Made by a program: the position numbers and the translations under genes. The notes beneath the pieces are model-generated. The model saw only the letters and a list, made by a program, of their open reading frames with translations, did not search any database and was not told the origin of the DNA. This document shows, piece by piece, positions 7,829 to 14,835 of a stretch of DNA of 37,826 bases; position 1 is the first letter of the stretch, and each line of letters begins with the position of its first letter. Source of the stretch: DAOTXK01 sp034435395 (GTDB taxonomy: Bacteria; Chloroflexota; Anaerolineae; Aggregatilineales; Ch27); the NCBI GenBank assembly GCA_034435395.1, contig DAOTXK010000179.1, positions 1 through 37,826 of the forward strand, read 5' to 3'.

Positions 7829-8940
7829 CCGGCACCGCAGACATCCGGGTCGCCGTCGCCATGAGCGGCGGTGTGGATAGCTCCGTGGCCGCCGCCCTCC
7901 TGGTTGAGGAGGGCTACCAGGTGATCGGCATCATGATGCGGCTCTGGGGGGAAGCGCGCAACGATGATTCCTGCACGATGCCCAATCGCTGCTGCACGCC
8001 GGAGCAGATGCGCGACGCCCGCCGTGTCGCTGACCGGTTGGGTATTCCCTTCTACGTGCTGGACACCCGCGAGGTCTTCCGCCAGCAGATTGTGCAGCGC
8101 TTCATCGACGGCTACAGCGCTGGCGAGACGCCCAATCCCTGTCTGGCCTGCAACCGCCACATCCGTTTCACGCACCTGCTCCATCATGCCCTGGCGCTAG
8201 GGGCGCGATATCTCGCCACCGGGCACTACGCCCGTCTGCGGCAGGCGGCGAATGGGACGGTTGAGCTGTGCAGGGCCGTTGATGAGGGCAAAGACCAGAG
8301 TTACGTCCTGAGTGTGCTGCGGCAGGATCAGCTCCGCCACGCCCTGTTCCCGCTTGGTGACTACACGAAGGCGCAGGTTCGGGAAATAGCCGGCAGATTC
8401 GGGCTGCCCGTCGCCGGCAAGCGGGATAGCCAGGACCTTTGTTTCCTGGCCGACGGCGATTATCGCCGCTTCCTGGCCGAACATGCGCCAGAGTCCATCA
8501 TCCCTGGCCCGATCATCAGCCGGGCAGGGGAAGTCCTGGGCACACACCGAGGGCTGCCCTATTACACCATCGGGCAGCGTAAGGGATTGGGCCTCAGCCA
8601 CCCGGAGCCGCTCTATGTCCTGGACAAGAATCCGTCGCACAATACGCTGATCGTCGGCACGGGCGACGAGCTGGGCCGGGATCACCTGACGGCGCACAGC
8701 GTCAACTGGATCGCGGGCGCGCCGCCTTCCGCGCCGATCCGGGCGGCGGTGAAGATTCGGTATAAGGCCCGCCCAATGATGGCGATGGTCACCCCCCTGC
8801 CCGGCGATCGGGTGGCGGTCCACTTTGAGGCCCCCCTGCGAGACATCGCGCCGGGACAGGGAGCGGTCTTCTACGACGGGGAACGGTGCCTGGGCGGCGG
8901 CATCATCGAACCTCCTGAACCGGAGGCACCCTCACGGTAG
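7825..8940 (+). CDS. mnmA: tRNA-specific 2-thiouridylase MnmA
   Basis: MnmA thiolates U34 of Lys, Glu and Gln tRNAs, using ATP and sulfur from a cysteine desulfurase. The 371-aa sequence has the PP-loop SGGVDSS (14-20), the catalytic Cys in NPCLACN (C106) and the second Cys in SQDLCFL (C206). The frame is open from GTG 7816, but ATG 7825 overlaps the preceding stop as ATGA and has a GGGAG ribosome site about 10 nt upstream, so it is preferred. A short Cys-rich stretch (SCTMPNRCC) near 49-57 replaces the usual DDGCC-type segment. Its 3' end overlaps the convergent prepilin peptidase gene by 9 bp. Confidence 0.96.
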   Translation: MTGTADIRVAVAMSGGVDSSVAAALLVEEGYQVIGIMMRLWGEARNDDSCTMPNRCCTPEQMRDARRVADRLGIPFYVLDTREVFRQQIVQRFIDGYSAGETPNPCLACNRHIRFTHLLHHALALGARYLATGHYARLRQAANGTVELCRAVDEGKDQSYVLSVLRQDQLRHALFPLGDYTKAQVREIAGRFGLPVAGKRDSQDLCFLADGDYRRFLAEHAPESIIPGPIISRAGEVLGTHRGLPYYTIGQRKGLGLSHPEPLYVLDKNPSHNTLIVGTGDELGRDHLTAHSVNWIAGAPPSAPIRAAVKIRYKARPMMAMVTPLPGDRVAVHFEAPLRDIAPGQGAVFYDGERCLGGGIIEPPEPEAPSR

Positions 8941-9717
8941 CAGCAGGGCGCGCACTTCCTCCCGCCAGAACAGCATGATCACCGTGCCTAGCACGATGTA
9001 AGGGCCATAGGGTATGGGCGTGAACAACCGGTACCGGCTGCGCAGCACCACCCGCGATGCCAGATAAAGCACCGCCCCCCCAGCCCCCAAAAACACCGTG
9101 ATCACCAGGGCCAGGAAAAACGCCCGCCAGCCCAGCAGCAGTCCGCTGAGCGTCGCCAGCATCACATCCCCGAAGCCGAAAGCCACCTCGGACGTGCCTG
9201 TCAGCGCCAAAAATGCGATGCCTCCCAGGAAAATCACGAAATAGATGCCGAAACCCACCAGGCCGCCGATGAGCGCGTCCCGTAAATCGGGCGGCGGCTC
9301 TGGAAACAAGACGCTCTCGAAAACAGCCAGCAGGCACGTCGGCACAATCACCACAAACAGAATCAGCCGGTGCTCCAGATCGATCACGGTGATCAGCACC
9401 AGGATCGCCAGAAACAACAGGTAAAACATCCGCTGTCCATCCAGGGGAAAAGCCAGCGTCACCAGGGCGAACAACAGACCCAGGCTCGCTTCCACCGCTG
9501 GATGCCGCCAGGAAAGCTTTGACCCGGTCGGAGACGTTCGCCGCCCGGAGAACAGGGCCAGCAGCCCCAGCCACGCGATTGGCGGACGCGGCGCGCCGTC
9601 GGCATAGTGCGGGCGGTGCAGCGTCTCGCGTTGTGGCAGATCATCCGCCAGCACATTGACCACGCCGCCGGCCAGTACCCCGGCGACTCCAGCCAGCAAC
9701 GCTATGACCGTATTCAT
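8932..9717 (-). CDS. Prepilin peptidase (A24 family), zinc cysteines lost
   Basis: This 261-aa polytopic membrane aspartyl protease processes type IV pilin-like or competence pseudopilin leaders. The two catalytic Asp are present: D113 in ITVIDLEHRLI and D184 in the GFGD motif. The N-terminal methyltransferase region keeps its outline (GGVVNVLADDLP, SWRHPAVEASLGLLFAL) but lacks the two CxxC pairs that bind zinc in classical PilD/GspO enzymes, as in some Gram-positive relatives. The frame is open to 9759, but ATG 9717 begins a normal first membrane helix. It starts 10 nt after a small membrane-protein gene, suggesting an operon. No pilin genes are in the window. Confidence 0.88.
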   Translation of the reverse strand: MNTVIALLAGVAGVLAGGVVNVLADDLPQRETLHRPHYADGAPRPPIAWLGLLALFSGRRTSPTGSKLSWRHPAVEASLGLLFALVTLAFPLDGQRMFYLLFLAILVLITVIDLEHRLILFVVIVPTCLLAVFESVLFPEPPPDLRDALIGGLVGFGIYFVIFLGGIAFLALTGTSEVAFGFGDVMLATLSGLLLGWRAFFLALVITVFLGAGGAVLYLASRVVLRSRYRLFTPIPYGPYIVLGTVIMLFWREEVRALLLP

Positions 9718-9727
9718 AGCAATCTCG

Positions 9728-9895
9728 CTATGCCCCCCACCCAAGCAGCAACAGACCATACTGCGGGAGCGGCAGCAAGGATATGATCAGGCTGAGCACC
9801 ATCAGGACAGCGATGATGGTCGTGACAATAATAATCACCCGCCTCTGGCGCTGCTGGGCGCGTGAGATCTTCGGTTGTATGCGCTTCTTGGCCAC
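9728..9895 (-). CDS. Small single-TM protein (55 aa), unknown function
   Basis: This short frame runs from GTG 9895 to the TAG at 9728. The N-terminal part is strongly basic (AKKRIQPKISRAQQRQRR) and is followed by one hydrophobic helix (IIIVTTIIAVLMVLSLIISLL) and a short tail, giving an inside-positive N-in topology. GTG 9895 has a GGAGG ribosome site 9 nt upstream; the in-frame ATG at 9904 directly abuts GGAGG and is too close to use. A predicted extended -10 promoter lies about 30 nt upstream. It precedes the prepilin peptidase gene by 10 nt and may be co-expressed with it. No homology is recognised. Confidence 0.65.
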   Translation of the reverse strand: MAKKRIQPKISRAQQRQRRVIIIVTTIIAVLMVLSLIISLLPLPQYGLLLLGWGA

Positions 9896-9930
9896 CGTCA
9901 ACATCCTCCGAACAGATCGTTACCTCCGGC

Positions 9931-9939
9931 ATTATACCA
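9931..9939 (-). promoter_or_regulatory. Extended -10 promoter for the small membrane protein/prepilin peptidase operon
   Basis: Minus strand TGGTATAAT (plus 9931-9939) is a perfect extended -10 element; no good -35 is seen. RNA would start near 9924, giving a leader of about 30 nt before GTG 9895. Confidence 0.5.
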
Positions 9940-9986
9940 CGCCGACGATCAGGGGAATTGAAGCGCCACCCCAGTTTAAGCGACAA

Positions 9987-9995
9987 TGGTACAAT
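9987..9995 (+). promoter_or_regulatory. Extended -10 promoter for the family-5 solute-binding protein
   Basis: TGGTACAAT at 9987-9995 is an extended -10 element without a clear -35. It would start RNA near 10002, about 40 nt before ATG 10042. Confidence 0.4.
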
Positions 9996-10041
9996 CCCCG
10001 CCCAGCGACCTGGCGCGTCACCCTCTGAGGAGAACCCCTTG

Positions 10042-11625
10042 ATGACCGGTCCCCGATTGTGCCGCATGGTCGGCGCCTCCCTCGCCGCGATCCTGCTCGT
10101 GCTGGCCATACCAGGGATGAGCGGCACGGCCCAGGAAAGCGCCGCCATCATCATTGGCACCACGGACTTCCCGCGCACGGTGGACCCGGCCGACGCGATT
10201 GACTACCCATCCTGGGAACTGATGACCCACCTGTACACCGGCCTGACGCGGCAGGTTCCCGGCACCTTAAGCTACGAACTGGCCCTCGCCAGCGGGCACA
10301 CTGTCAGCAGCGACGGCCTGATCCACACCTTCACCATTCGACCCGACGCCGCTTTCGACGACGGCACCCCCATCACCGCTGGCACCTTCGCCGTGTCGAT
10401 CAACCGCGTGATCGGGTTGGGCCGGGGCAGCGCCGACTTCATCAATCGCTTCATTGCCGACGTTCGTGTGAGCGGGGATGACGGCAATGCCCTCCAGTTC
10501 GTCCTGCGCATCCCCCTCCCGGACTTCGAGGCGCTGGTGGCGCTGCCGCCGTTTTTCCCCCAACATCCCCTCGCCTTCCCGGCAGATGGCCTGCTTGATC
10601 TGCAACATGCCGATACGCTCATCGGCAATGGCGTTTACCGGCTGGAGTCGGTCCTGCCCGGCCAGGAAATCGTGCTGGCGGCCAACCCCGCCTTCCCCGG
10701 CCCTCCTGCCCTGAATGAACGCGTCATCCTGCGCCGCTACCAGCTGCCCATCGACCTGCGGCGCGCCTTGCAGACGGGTGAGGTTGACATCGCCTGGCGC
10801 GGCCTGGCCCTTCCCGACCTGGACGCCCTTGACCGGCTGCCGGAAGTCGTCATTCAGCGGCAGCCTAACCTTCAAGTCTTCTACCTGCTGTTCAACCAGA
10901 GCCAGTTGTCCATCAACAACCAGCTCTCTTTCGATGATCCGGCCATCCGCCAGGCGTTCGCCCTGCTCATCGATCGTGAGCGCGCCGCTGCGCGGGGCTT
11001 CGATCATACGGTGACCCCGCTCTACAGCCTGCTGCCGCCGCAGTTCGGCCAGGACCCGGTCCTTTTCCCGGCGCGGGACGCGGCGATGGCCGATGCCGTG
11101 CTCCGGGAAGCCGGCTATCGTCCCCGCCGTCGCACCATCCAGACGCCGCTCTACATTTCCAGCGAGAACTATGGGGACCTGATGATCGACGCAGCTCAGG
11201 AACTGCGCCGTTCCCTCGAGGAAAACGAGATCGTCAAAATCGCGGCGATCGTTGACGATCAGACGGCCACCTTCACCCGCACCGTGCAGCGCGGTGAATA
11301 CCTGAGCGCTATCATCGGCTGGCATCCACTGTTTGCCAGCCCGGCGGGGTACCTGATCCCTCTGGCTCATTCTACCTGGCCTGTCCCTGCCGGCGGTGGA
11401 TACGCCAGCGAAGCCATTGACGCGCTGCTCCGCCAGGCCGCTCTGGTCACCGACCCTGAGGAACGGATGACCATTGACCGGGCGGTTGAGCGGTTGCTGC
11501 GCGACGACTACGCCCTCCTGCCGCTGTGGCAGGGCCAGGACGTTATCGCCTTCCGGGAGGGCGTCTCCGGCGTGAAGGTAGAAGCCAACAGCTGGCTGCA
11601 TTATGACACGCTCGTTCGCCGCTGA
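10042..11625 (+). CDS. ABC-type solute-binding protein, family 5 (peptide/nickel type)
   Basis: This 527-aa exported receptor has a signal sequence (about residues 1-31) and then the family-5 fold: GTTDFPRTVDPADAIDYPSWEL, HTFTIRPDAAFDDGTPITA and a late QGQDVIAFREGV region. Relatives bind oligopeptides, nickel chelates or sugars outside the membrane and pass them to an ABC permease. The frame is open to 9862, but ATG 10042 follows a GAGGAGA ribosome site and begins the signal peptide. No permease or ATPase gene is adjacent, so it is an orphan receptor here. The signal peptide shows no clear lipobox. The ligand is not predictable from the sequence. Confidence 0.9.
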   Translation: MTGPRLCRMVGASLAAILLVLAIPGMSGTAQESAAIIIGTTDFPRTVDPADAIDYPSWELMTHLYTGLTRQVPGTLSYELALASGHTVSSDGLIHTFTIRPDAAFDDGTPITAGTFAVSINRVIGLGRGSADFINRFIADVRVSGDDGNALQFVLRIPLPDFEALVALPPFFPQHPLAFPADGLLDLQHADTLIGNGVYRLESVLPGQEIVLAANPAFPGPPALNERVILRRYQLPIDLRRALQTGEVDIAWRGLALPDLDALDRLPEVVIQRQPNLQVFYLLFNQSQLSINNQLSFDDPAIRQAFALLIDRERAAARGFDHTVTPLYSLLPPQFGQDPVLFPARDAAMADAVLREAGYRPRRRTIQTPLYISSENYGDLMIDAAQELRRSLEENEIVKIAAIVDDQTATFTRTVQRGEYLSAIIGWHPLFASPAGYLIPLAHSTWPVPAGGGYASEAIDALLRQAALVTDPEERMTIDRAVERLLRDDYALLPLWQGQDVIAFREGVSGVKVEANSWLHYDTLVRR

Positions 11626-11639
11626 GCGTTGGCCCCATG

Positions 11640-12047
11640 TCACCGTGCCACGATTTGCCAGTCCGCCGGTTTGGCCCGCCCATCCTGAATCCACCATGCC
11701 GTGACTTCCGGCTGATGGCGATCAACCAGGTTGATGATGAGATAGATAACATCCGGATAGAACGATTCCGTTATGTCACTCTCCGAAGGCCATGACGGCC
11801 CCGCAGGATGGGAGTGGACAACGGCCAGCAATTCCCACCCCTGCGCCTCAAACTCTTGAAAGGCCGCCAGCTGCTCTTCAGGGTCCAGGGTGTAACGCAC
11901 CTGTGGCCGGGGATCCGCGTTGCGCAGCGCCCGCCACGCACAGGCCCGCCCGTCTCGACCGCCGATCAGCCCGCAAACCTCATCGGGGTAACCCTCTTGC
12001 GCGTGGGCGATCATCCGCCGCGCCATCTCCTCTGGAACGCATAACAT
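11640..12047 (-). CDS. JAMM/MPN-family metalloprotease
   Basis: This 135-aa protein carries a complete JAMM zinc motif: E23 (DEVCGLIGG), H78 and H80 (VVHSHP), S88 and D91 (PSESD). Bacterial members cleave ubiquitin-like sulfur-carrier fusions or release cysteine from CysO-type carriers; no such carrier is nearby, so the substrate is unknown. The frame is open to 12155, but the upstream part crosses the ferredoxin terminator hairpin, so ATG 12047 is chosen; its ribosome site (GGGGA) is weak and close. It ends 14 bp from the convergent family-5 receptor gene. Confidence 0.82.
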   Translation of the reverse strand: MLCVPEEMARRMIAHAQEGYPDEVCGLIGGRDGRACAWRALRNADPRPQVRYTLDPEEQLAAFQEFEAQGWELLAVVHSHPAGPSWPSESDITESFYPDVIYLIINLVDRHQPEVTAWWIQDGRAKPADWQIVAR

Positions 12048-12129
12048 TTTTCCCCACCATGAACACACCCTGTTACGCGCGTCCCCCATGGAAAAATCCG
12101 GCATCGGCCACCTTGATCCGGCCTGGAAC

Positions 12130-12159
12130 AAAAGAGGCGTCACCGGTGGCGACACCTCT
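12130..12159 (-). terminator. Rho-independent terminator of the ferredoxin gene
   Basis: Two 12-nt arms (plus 12133-12144 and 12148-12159), pairing with two G-U wobbles around a 3-nt loop, are followed on the minus strand by TTTTGTT. It lies 33 nt beyond the ferredoxin stop. Confidence 0.75.
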
Positions 12160-12191
12160 GTGCAACCAACAGACAGTTGTCGATTGACGGC

Positions 12192-12539
12192 TTAGGGGGC
12201 CGAATCGTAGCCAGGGCCGTTCTGGAAGAAATCGTAGTTGGGCTGAATATCCTCTGTCAGGTCCACCACTTCGCCCGCCTTTGCGGCATAACGCACACCG
12301 CCGAAGGGAATGCGCTCCTGGCCTTCTGCCATCTCGTATGCGGAAGGGACCTCTTCTTCCACAAAAATGGCCTCATATGGACACTCCGGGATACAAGCGC
12401 CACAGTCGATGCAGGTGTCGGGGTCGATGAAATACCATGGCCACTCCGACACCGGAAAACCAGGGACGATGCACTCCACAGGGCAGACTTCGACACAAGC
12501 CCCGTCGCGGAGGCAAAGACTGGTAATGATATGGGTCAT
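12192..12539 (-). CDS. Dicluster ferredoxin with a CxxDxxC cluster motif
   Basis: This 115-aa cytosolic electron carrier holds two Fe-S clusters. The first motif reads C9-LR-D12-GA-C15-VEV-C19-P, so Asp takes the place of the second cysteine; the second motif is a normal C43-ID-C46-GA-C49-IPE-C53-P. With the Asp, the first cluster is either a 4Fe-4S cluster with an Asp ligand, as in Pyrococcus ferredoxin, or a 3Fe-4S cluster. A free C23 follows the first motif. A 50-residue acidic C-terminal extension follows the core. The ATG has a GGAG ribosome site 8 nt upstream. A promoter (12593-12620) and a terminator bracket it as a single-gene unit. Its partner enzyme is not in the window. Confidence 0.93.
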   Translation of the reverse strand: MTHIITSLCLRDGACVEVCPVECIVPGFPVSEWPWYFIDPDTCIDCGACIPECPYEAIFVEEEVPSAYEMAEGQERIPFGGVRYAAKAGEVVDLTEDIQPNYDFFQNGPGYDSAP

Positions 12540-12592
12540 ATCCTGAACTCCTCACTAAGGCCCGCCAATGACTTGATATGCAGTTCCATCAG

Positions 12593-12620
12593 ACTATACC
12601 ATTTCACAACAATCTGGCAA
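12593..12620 (-). promoter_or_regulatory. Predicted promoter of the ferredoxin gene
   Basis: On the minus strand TTGCCA (plus 12615-12620), a 16-bp spacer and TATAGT (plus 12593-12598), with a TG extension, form a good promoter. The spacer carries TTGTGAA (plus 12603-12609), which matches a Rex half-site, but only as a single half. Confidence 0.55.
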
Positions 12621-12647
12621 GCCATTACCGCCATCCGCTTACCGACA

Positions 12648-12661
12648 GACTCAACTGAGTC
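12648..12661. repeat. Short palindrome upstream of the ferredoxin promoter
   Basis: GACTCA and TGAGTC are separated by 2 bp and lie 27 bp upstream of the ferredoxin -35 element. It could be an activator or repressor site; no protein is implicated. Confidence 0.3.
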
Positions 12662-12740
12662 ATAAACAACCCAACCATGCCGCGTCACCGCCCCCACGGA
12701 GCGAAGGGCCGCCAGAACGCTGCCCCACCGGCACCGCCAT

Positions 12741-13094
12741 TCACCGCAAGCGGCTGGTCACCCGCCCCAGGACATGCGTGACCGGCACCGCCCCGAAATG
12801 GCGGCTGTCGGTGCTCTCGGCGGGATTGAGGCCCGCCAGACGGACGCTCCCATCCAGGTCTACCGCCACCACGCGCTTGATGAGTTTCACGTCGGCGCGG
12901 TAGGGGTGACGGGCCACCACGATCTCGCCTGGCGCTGGCGGGCGATGCCGGTAGCTGTGCAGATCTACCAGCACGTCATCACCCTGCTTGAGCACCGGCA
13001 GCATGGACTCTCCAGTCACCCGGAAGCGCCGTCGCCGCCGTAACAGCCAGAGCAGCCATTCTCTGAGATCGCTGTCCCTCAATGTGCCGTGCAT
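12741..13094 (-). CDS. sodX: Nickel-SOD maturation protease (SodX-like, S26 family)
   Basis: This 117-aa signal-peptidase-like Ser/Lys protease is thought to remove the N-terminal propeptide of Ni-SOD so that its His1 can bind nickel. The catalytic Ser is in TGESMLPVL (S30) and the catalytic Lys in KLIKRVVAV (K73); the DSRHFGAVP box near 96-103 is also characteristic. There is no full membrane anchor, only an amphipathic LREWLLWLLRRRR segment. The frame is open to TTG 13148, but an RNA hairpin (13108-13136) lies in that stretch, so ATG 13094 just after it is preferred although no strong ribosome site is visible. It follows sodN by 66 nt, the standard pairing. Confidence 0.9.
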   Translation of the reverse strand: MHGTLRDSDLREWLLWLLRRRRRFRVTGESMLPVLKQGDDVLVDLHSYRHRPPAPGEIVVARHPYRADVKLIKRVVAVDLDGSVRLAGLNPAESTDSRHFGAVPVTHVLGRVTSRLR

Positions 13095-13107
13095 GTCCGG
13101 GAATGAA

Positions 13108-13136
13108 ACTGTCCCTGCCGGCCAGGCAGAGACAGT
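13108..13136 (-). terminator. Intercistronic hairpin between sodN and sodX (possible partial terminator)
   Basis: Two arms (plus 13108-13119 and 13125-13136) form a 12-bp stem with one G-U wobble around a 5-nt loop; on the minus strand TTTCATT follows. The T-run is imperfect, so it may attenuate rather than stop transcription into sodX, or protect the sodN 3' end. Confidence 0.5.
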
Positions 13137-13160
13137 ATATTTGAGCAACAGGGAGGCGGT

Positions 13161-13634
13161 TTAGCTGGCCGTGTACCATTCGACCGTGCGGTTCTTGGTG
13201 GCCCAGAAAATCTGGTGAATCCGCTGGATCGTGTCCATCAACTCATTGGCCTTGTCCAGGTCCACCGCCACCTTAACCGCCGAGCACAGTTTGGCCGCCT
13301 TCCAGAAGGTATCGTGCAGGTCCGGATACTGTTCAAGGTGCACGGGCTTAAAATAGTCCGTCCACAGAACGAGCAGCTCCGTTTTGGCGAGATGCGCCTG
13401 CTCTTCTTTGATCTGAATGTACCGGGACATGGTATTCAGGTAGGCAGCCCAGGCCTGCTGGTCGCTATTGGCCGGCGGCTCCAGCGCCAGAATCTTTTTG
13501 GTCATGGAGAGCACCGCTTCGGCAGCGATACGGGCGGAGGCCGGATCATAGACGCCGCACGGGCCGTCGCAATGAGCCTCGACTTCCTCAACAGGCATCA
13601 AACGTTTGATGCTGGCCGCAACTTGGTTGATCAT
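13161..13634 (-). CDS. sodN: Nickel superoxide dismutase
   Basis: Ni-SOD disproportionates superoxide using nickel held in an N-terminal hook. The 157-aa precursor begins with a roughly 20-residue propeptide, ending EEVEA, followed by the nickel hook HCDGPCGVYDP (21-31); His1, Cys2 and Cys6 of the mature protein are the ligands. Gly occupies hook position 4, where Streptomyces has Leu. The rest is the expected four-helix bundle. The frame is open to 13673, but ATG 13634 follows AAAGGGTGA and gives the right propeptide length. The maturation protease gene follows. A strong promoter (13760-13789) drives it. Confidence 0.97.
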   Translation of the reverse strand: MINQVAASIKRLMPVEEVEAHCDGPCGVYDPASARIAAEAVLSMTKKILALEPPANSDQQAWAAYLNTMSRYIQIKEEQAHLAKTELLVLWTDYFKPVHLEQYPDLHDTFWKAAKLCSAVKVAVDLDKANELMDTIQRIHQIFWATKNRTVEWYTAS

Positions 13635-13716
13635 CGCTTCACCCTTTGTGACTGTAGATGCACAAAAAACCATAGAACCTGGCCGCTCGCTGAGTTTCCT
13701 CAGTCCCCGCAGCCGG

Positions 13717-13745
13717 TTGACGGTCGTTGATCGCGGTGTTACGAT
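13717..13745 (+). promoter_or_regulatory. Predicted promoter for the DMT transporter gene
   Basis: TTGACG (13717-13722), a 17-bp spacer and TACGAT (13740-13745) would start RNA near 13752. It faces the sodN promoter. Confidence 0.45.
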
Positions 13746-13759
13746 AACCGTCCAATCGT

Positions 13760-13789
13760 ATTTTAGCCAAATCGCCCCAAATATGTCAA
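13760..13789 (-). promoter_or_regulatory. Predicted sodN promoter with internal direct repeat
   Basis: On the minus strand a perfect TTGACA (plus 13784-13789), an 18-bp spacer and TAAAAT (plus 13760-13765). The spacer holds two CCAAAT copies (plus 13767-13772 and 13777-13782) exactly 10 bp apart, one helical turn, which could form an operator. RNA would start near 13753, giving a leader of about 120 nt. Confidence 0.6.
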
Positions 13790-13807
13790 AAAAACTATCA
13801 TAGAAAG

Positions 13808-14767
13808 ATGTTAGAAAATAACCGCAGGTCGATCGTGAGCGCTCGACGCCGGGGGATTTCCCCCTACCCTGTTCTCGCCGGAGGCATCTTCGCCGCGTCC
13901 ACGGCTTCCATCTTTATCCGCTTCGCGCAGGCCGAAGGCGCTTCCTCGCTGGTCATCGCCGGGGCACGTCTGACCCTGGCCTCGCTGGTCTTAACGCCGC
14001 TGACCTGGCGGAACCACCGGGCCAGCCTGCGGGCGCTGTCCCGTCAGGACCTGGCCCTGGCTGTGCTGTCGGGCGTTTTCCTGGCCCTCCACTTTGCCAC
14101 CTGGATCAGCTCGCTGGAACACGTCCCGGTGCTGGTGAGCGTGACGCTGGTCTCCACCAGCCCGTTATGGGTGGCGCTGTTCGCCCCCTTTCTGCTCCGC
14201 GAACTCCTGACCCGGCGCACCCTGGTCGGCATCGTCGTGGCCTTCCTGGGCGGGTTGCTGATCAGCGCCGTCGGCAACAGCGGCGCGCCCCGGTCAGACG
14301 GCGTCCCGCTCCTGGGCAGCTTTCTGGCCGTTCTGGGGGCCATCGCCGTGGCGCTGTACCTCATCATCGGCAGACGCCTGCGCCGCTCGCTCGATCTGCT
14401 GCCCTACATCTGGCTGGTTTACGGGTCCGCGGCGGCGACGATGCTGCTCACGATCGGGCTGGCGGGCCTGCCGCTGACCGGCTATACGGCGGCTGCTTAC
14501 GGCTGGATGGTGATGCTGGCAGTGATCCCCCAGCTCATCGGCCACACGGCCCTGAACTATGCCCTGGGGCATGTTTCCGCCGCTTATGTGAGTCTGGTCA
14601 CCCTCGCCGAACCAGTCGGCAGCGCCATCCTGGCCGCCATCCTCCTGGGAGAGGTGCCCGGCCCCCTACAAATCGCTGGCGCGGCGCTCATCCTGTTCGC
14701 GGTCGCCTTTGCCCAACAGGCGGAAGCATCCGCCCGGCCAGAACCCGTCGCCCCGACCAACGCCTGA
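13808..14767 (+). CDS. DMT-superfamily transporter (two EamA domains)
   Basis: This 319-aa inner-membrane protein has about ten hydrophobic helices in two EamA repeats, starting YPVLAGGIFAASTASIFIRF and, in the second half, LLPYIWLVYGSAAATMLL. DMT proteins usually export amino acids or other metabolites; the substrate cannot be inferred. It is read divergently from sodN and ends near the convergent double-receptor gene. ATG 13808 has only a weak ribosome site; a later GTG in the first 15 codons is possible. No terminator is evident in the 68-bp gap that follows. Confidence 0.9.
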   Translation: MLENNRRSIVSARRRGISPYPVLAGGIFAASTASIFIRFAQAEGASSLVIAGARLTLASLVLTPLTWRNHRASLRALSRQDLALAVLSGVFLALHFATWISSLEHVPVLVSVTLVSTSPLWVALFAPFLLRELLTRRTLVGIVVAFLGGLLISAVGNSGAPRSDGVPLLGSFLAVLGAIAVALYLIIGRRLRRSLDLLPYIWLVYGSAAATMLLTIGLAGLPLTGYTAAAYGWMVMLAVIPQLIGHTALNYALGHVSAAYVSLVTLAEPVGSAILAAILLGEVPGPLQIAGAALILFAVAFAQQAEASARPEPVAPTNA

Positions 14768-14835
14768 GAAAATTGCCCACCCGAAACATCTAGCGACAGC
14801 ACGACCTGACAAGCCGGATATCGCGCCGCCGGAAG

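Noticed and set aside
10267..11697. 476-codon open frame on the minus strand
   Set aside because: It is antisense to the family-5 receptor, which has a signal peptide and family motifs; the antisense product is unrecognisable.
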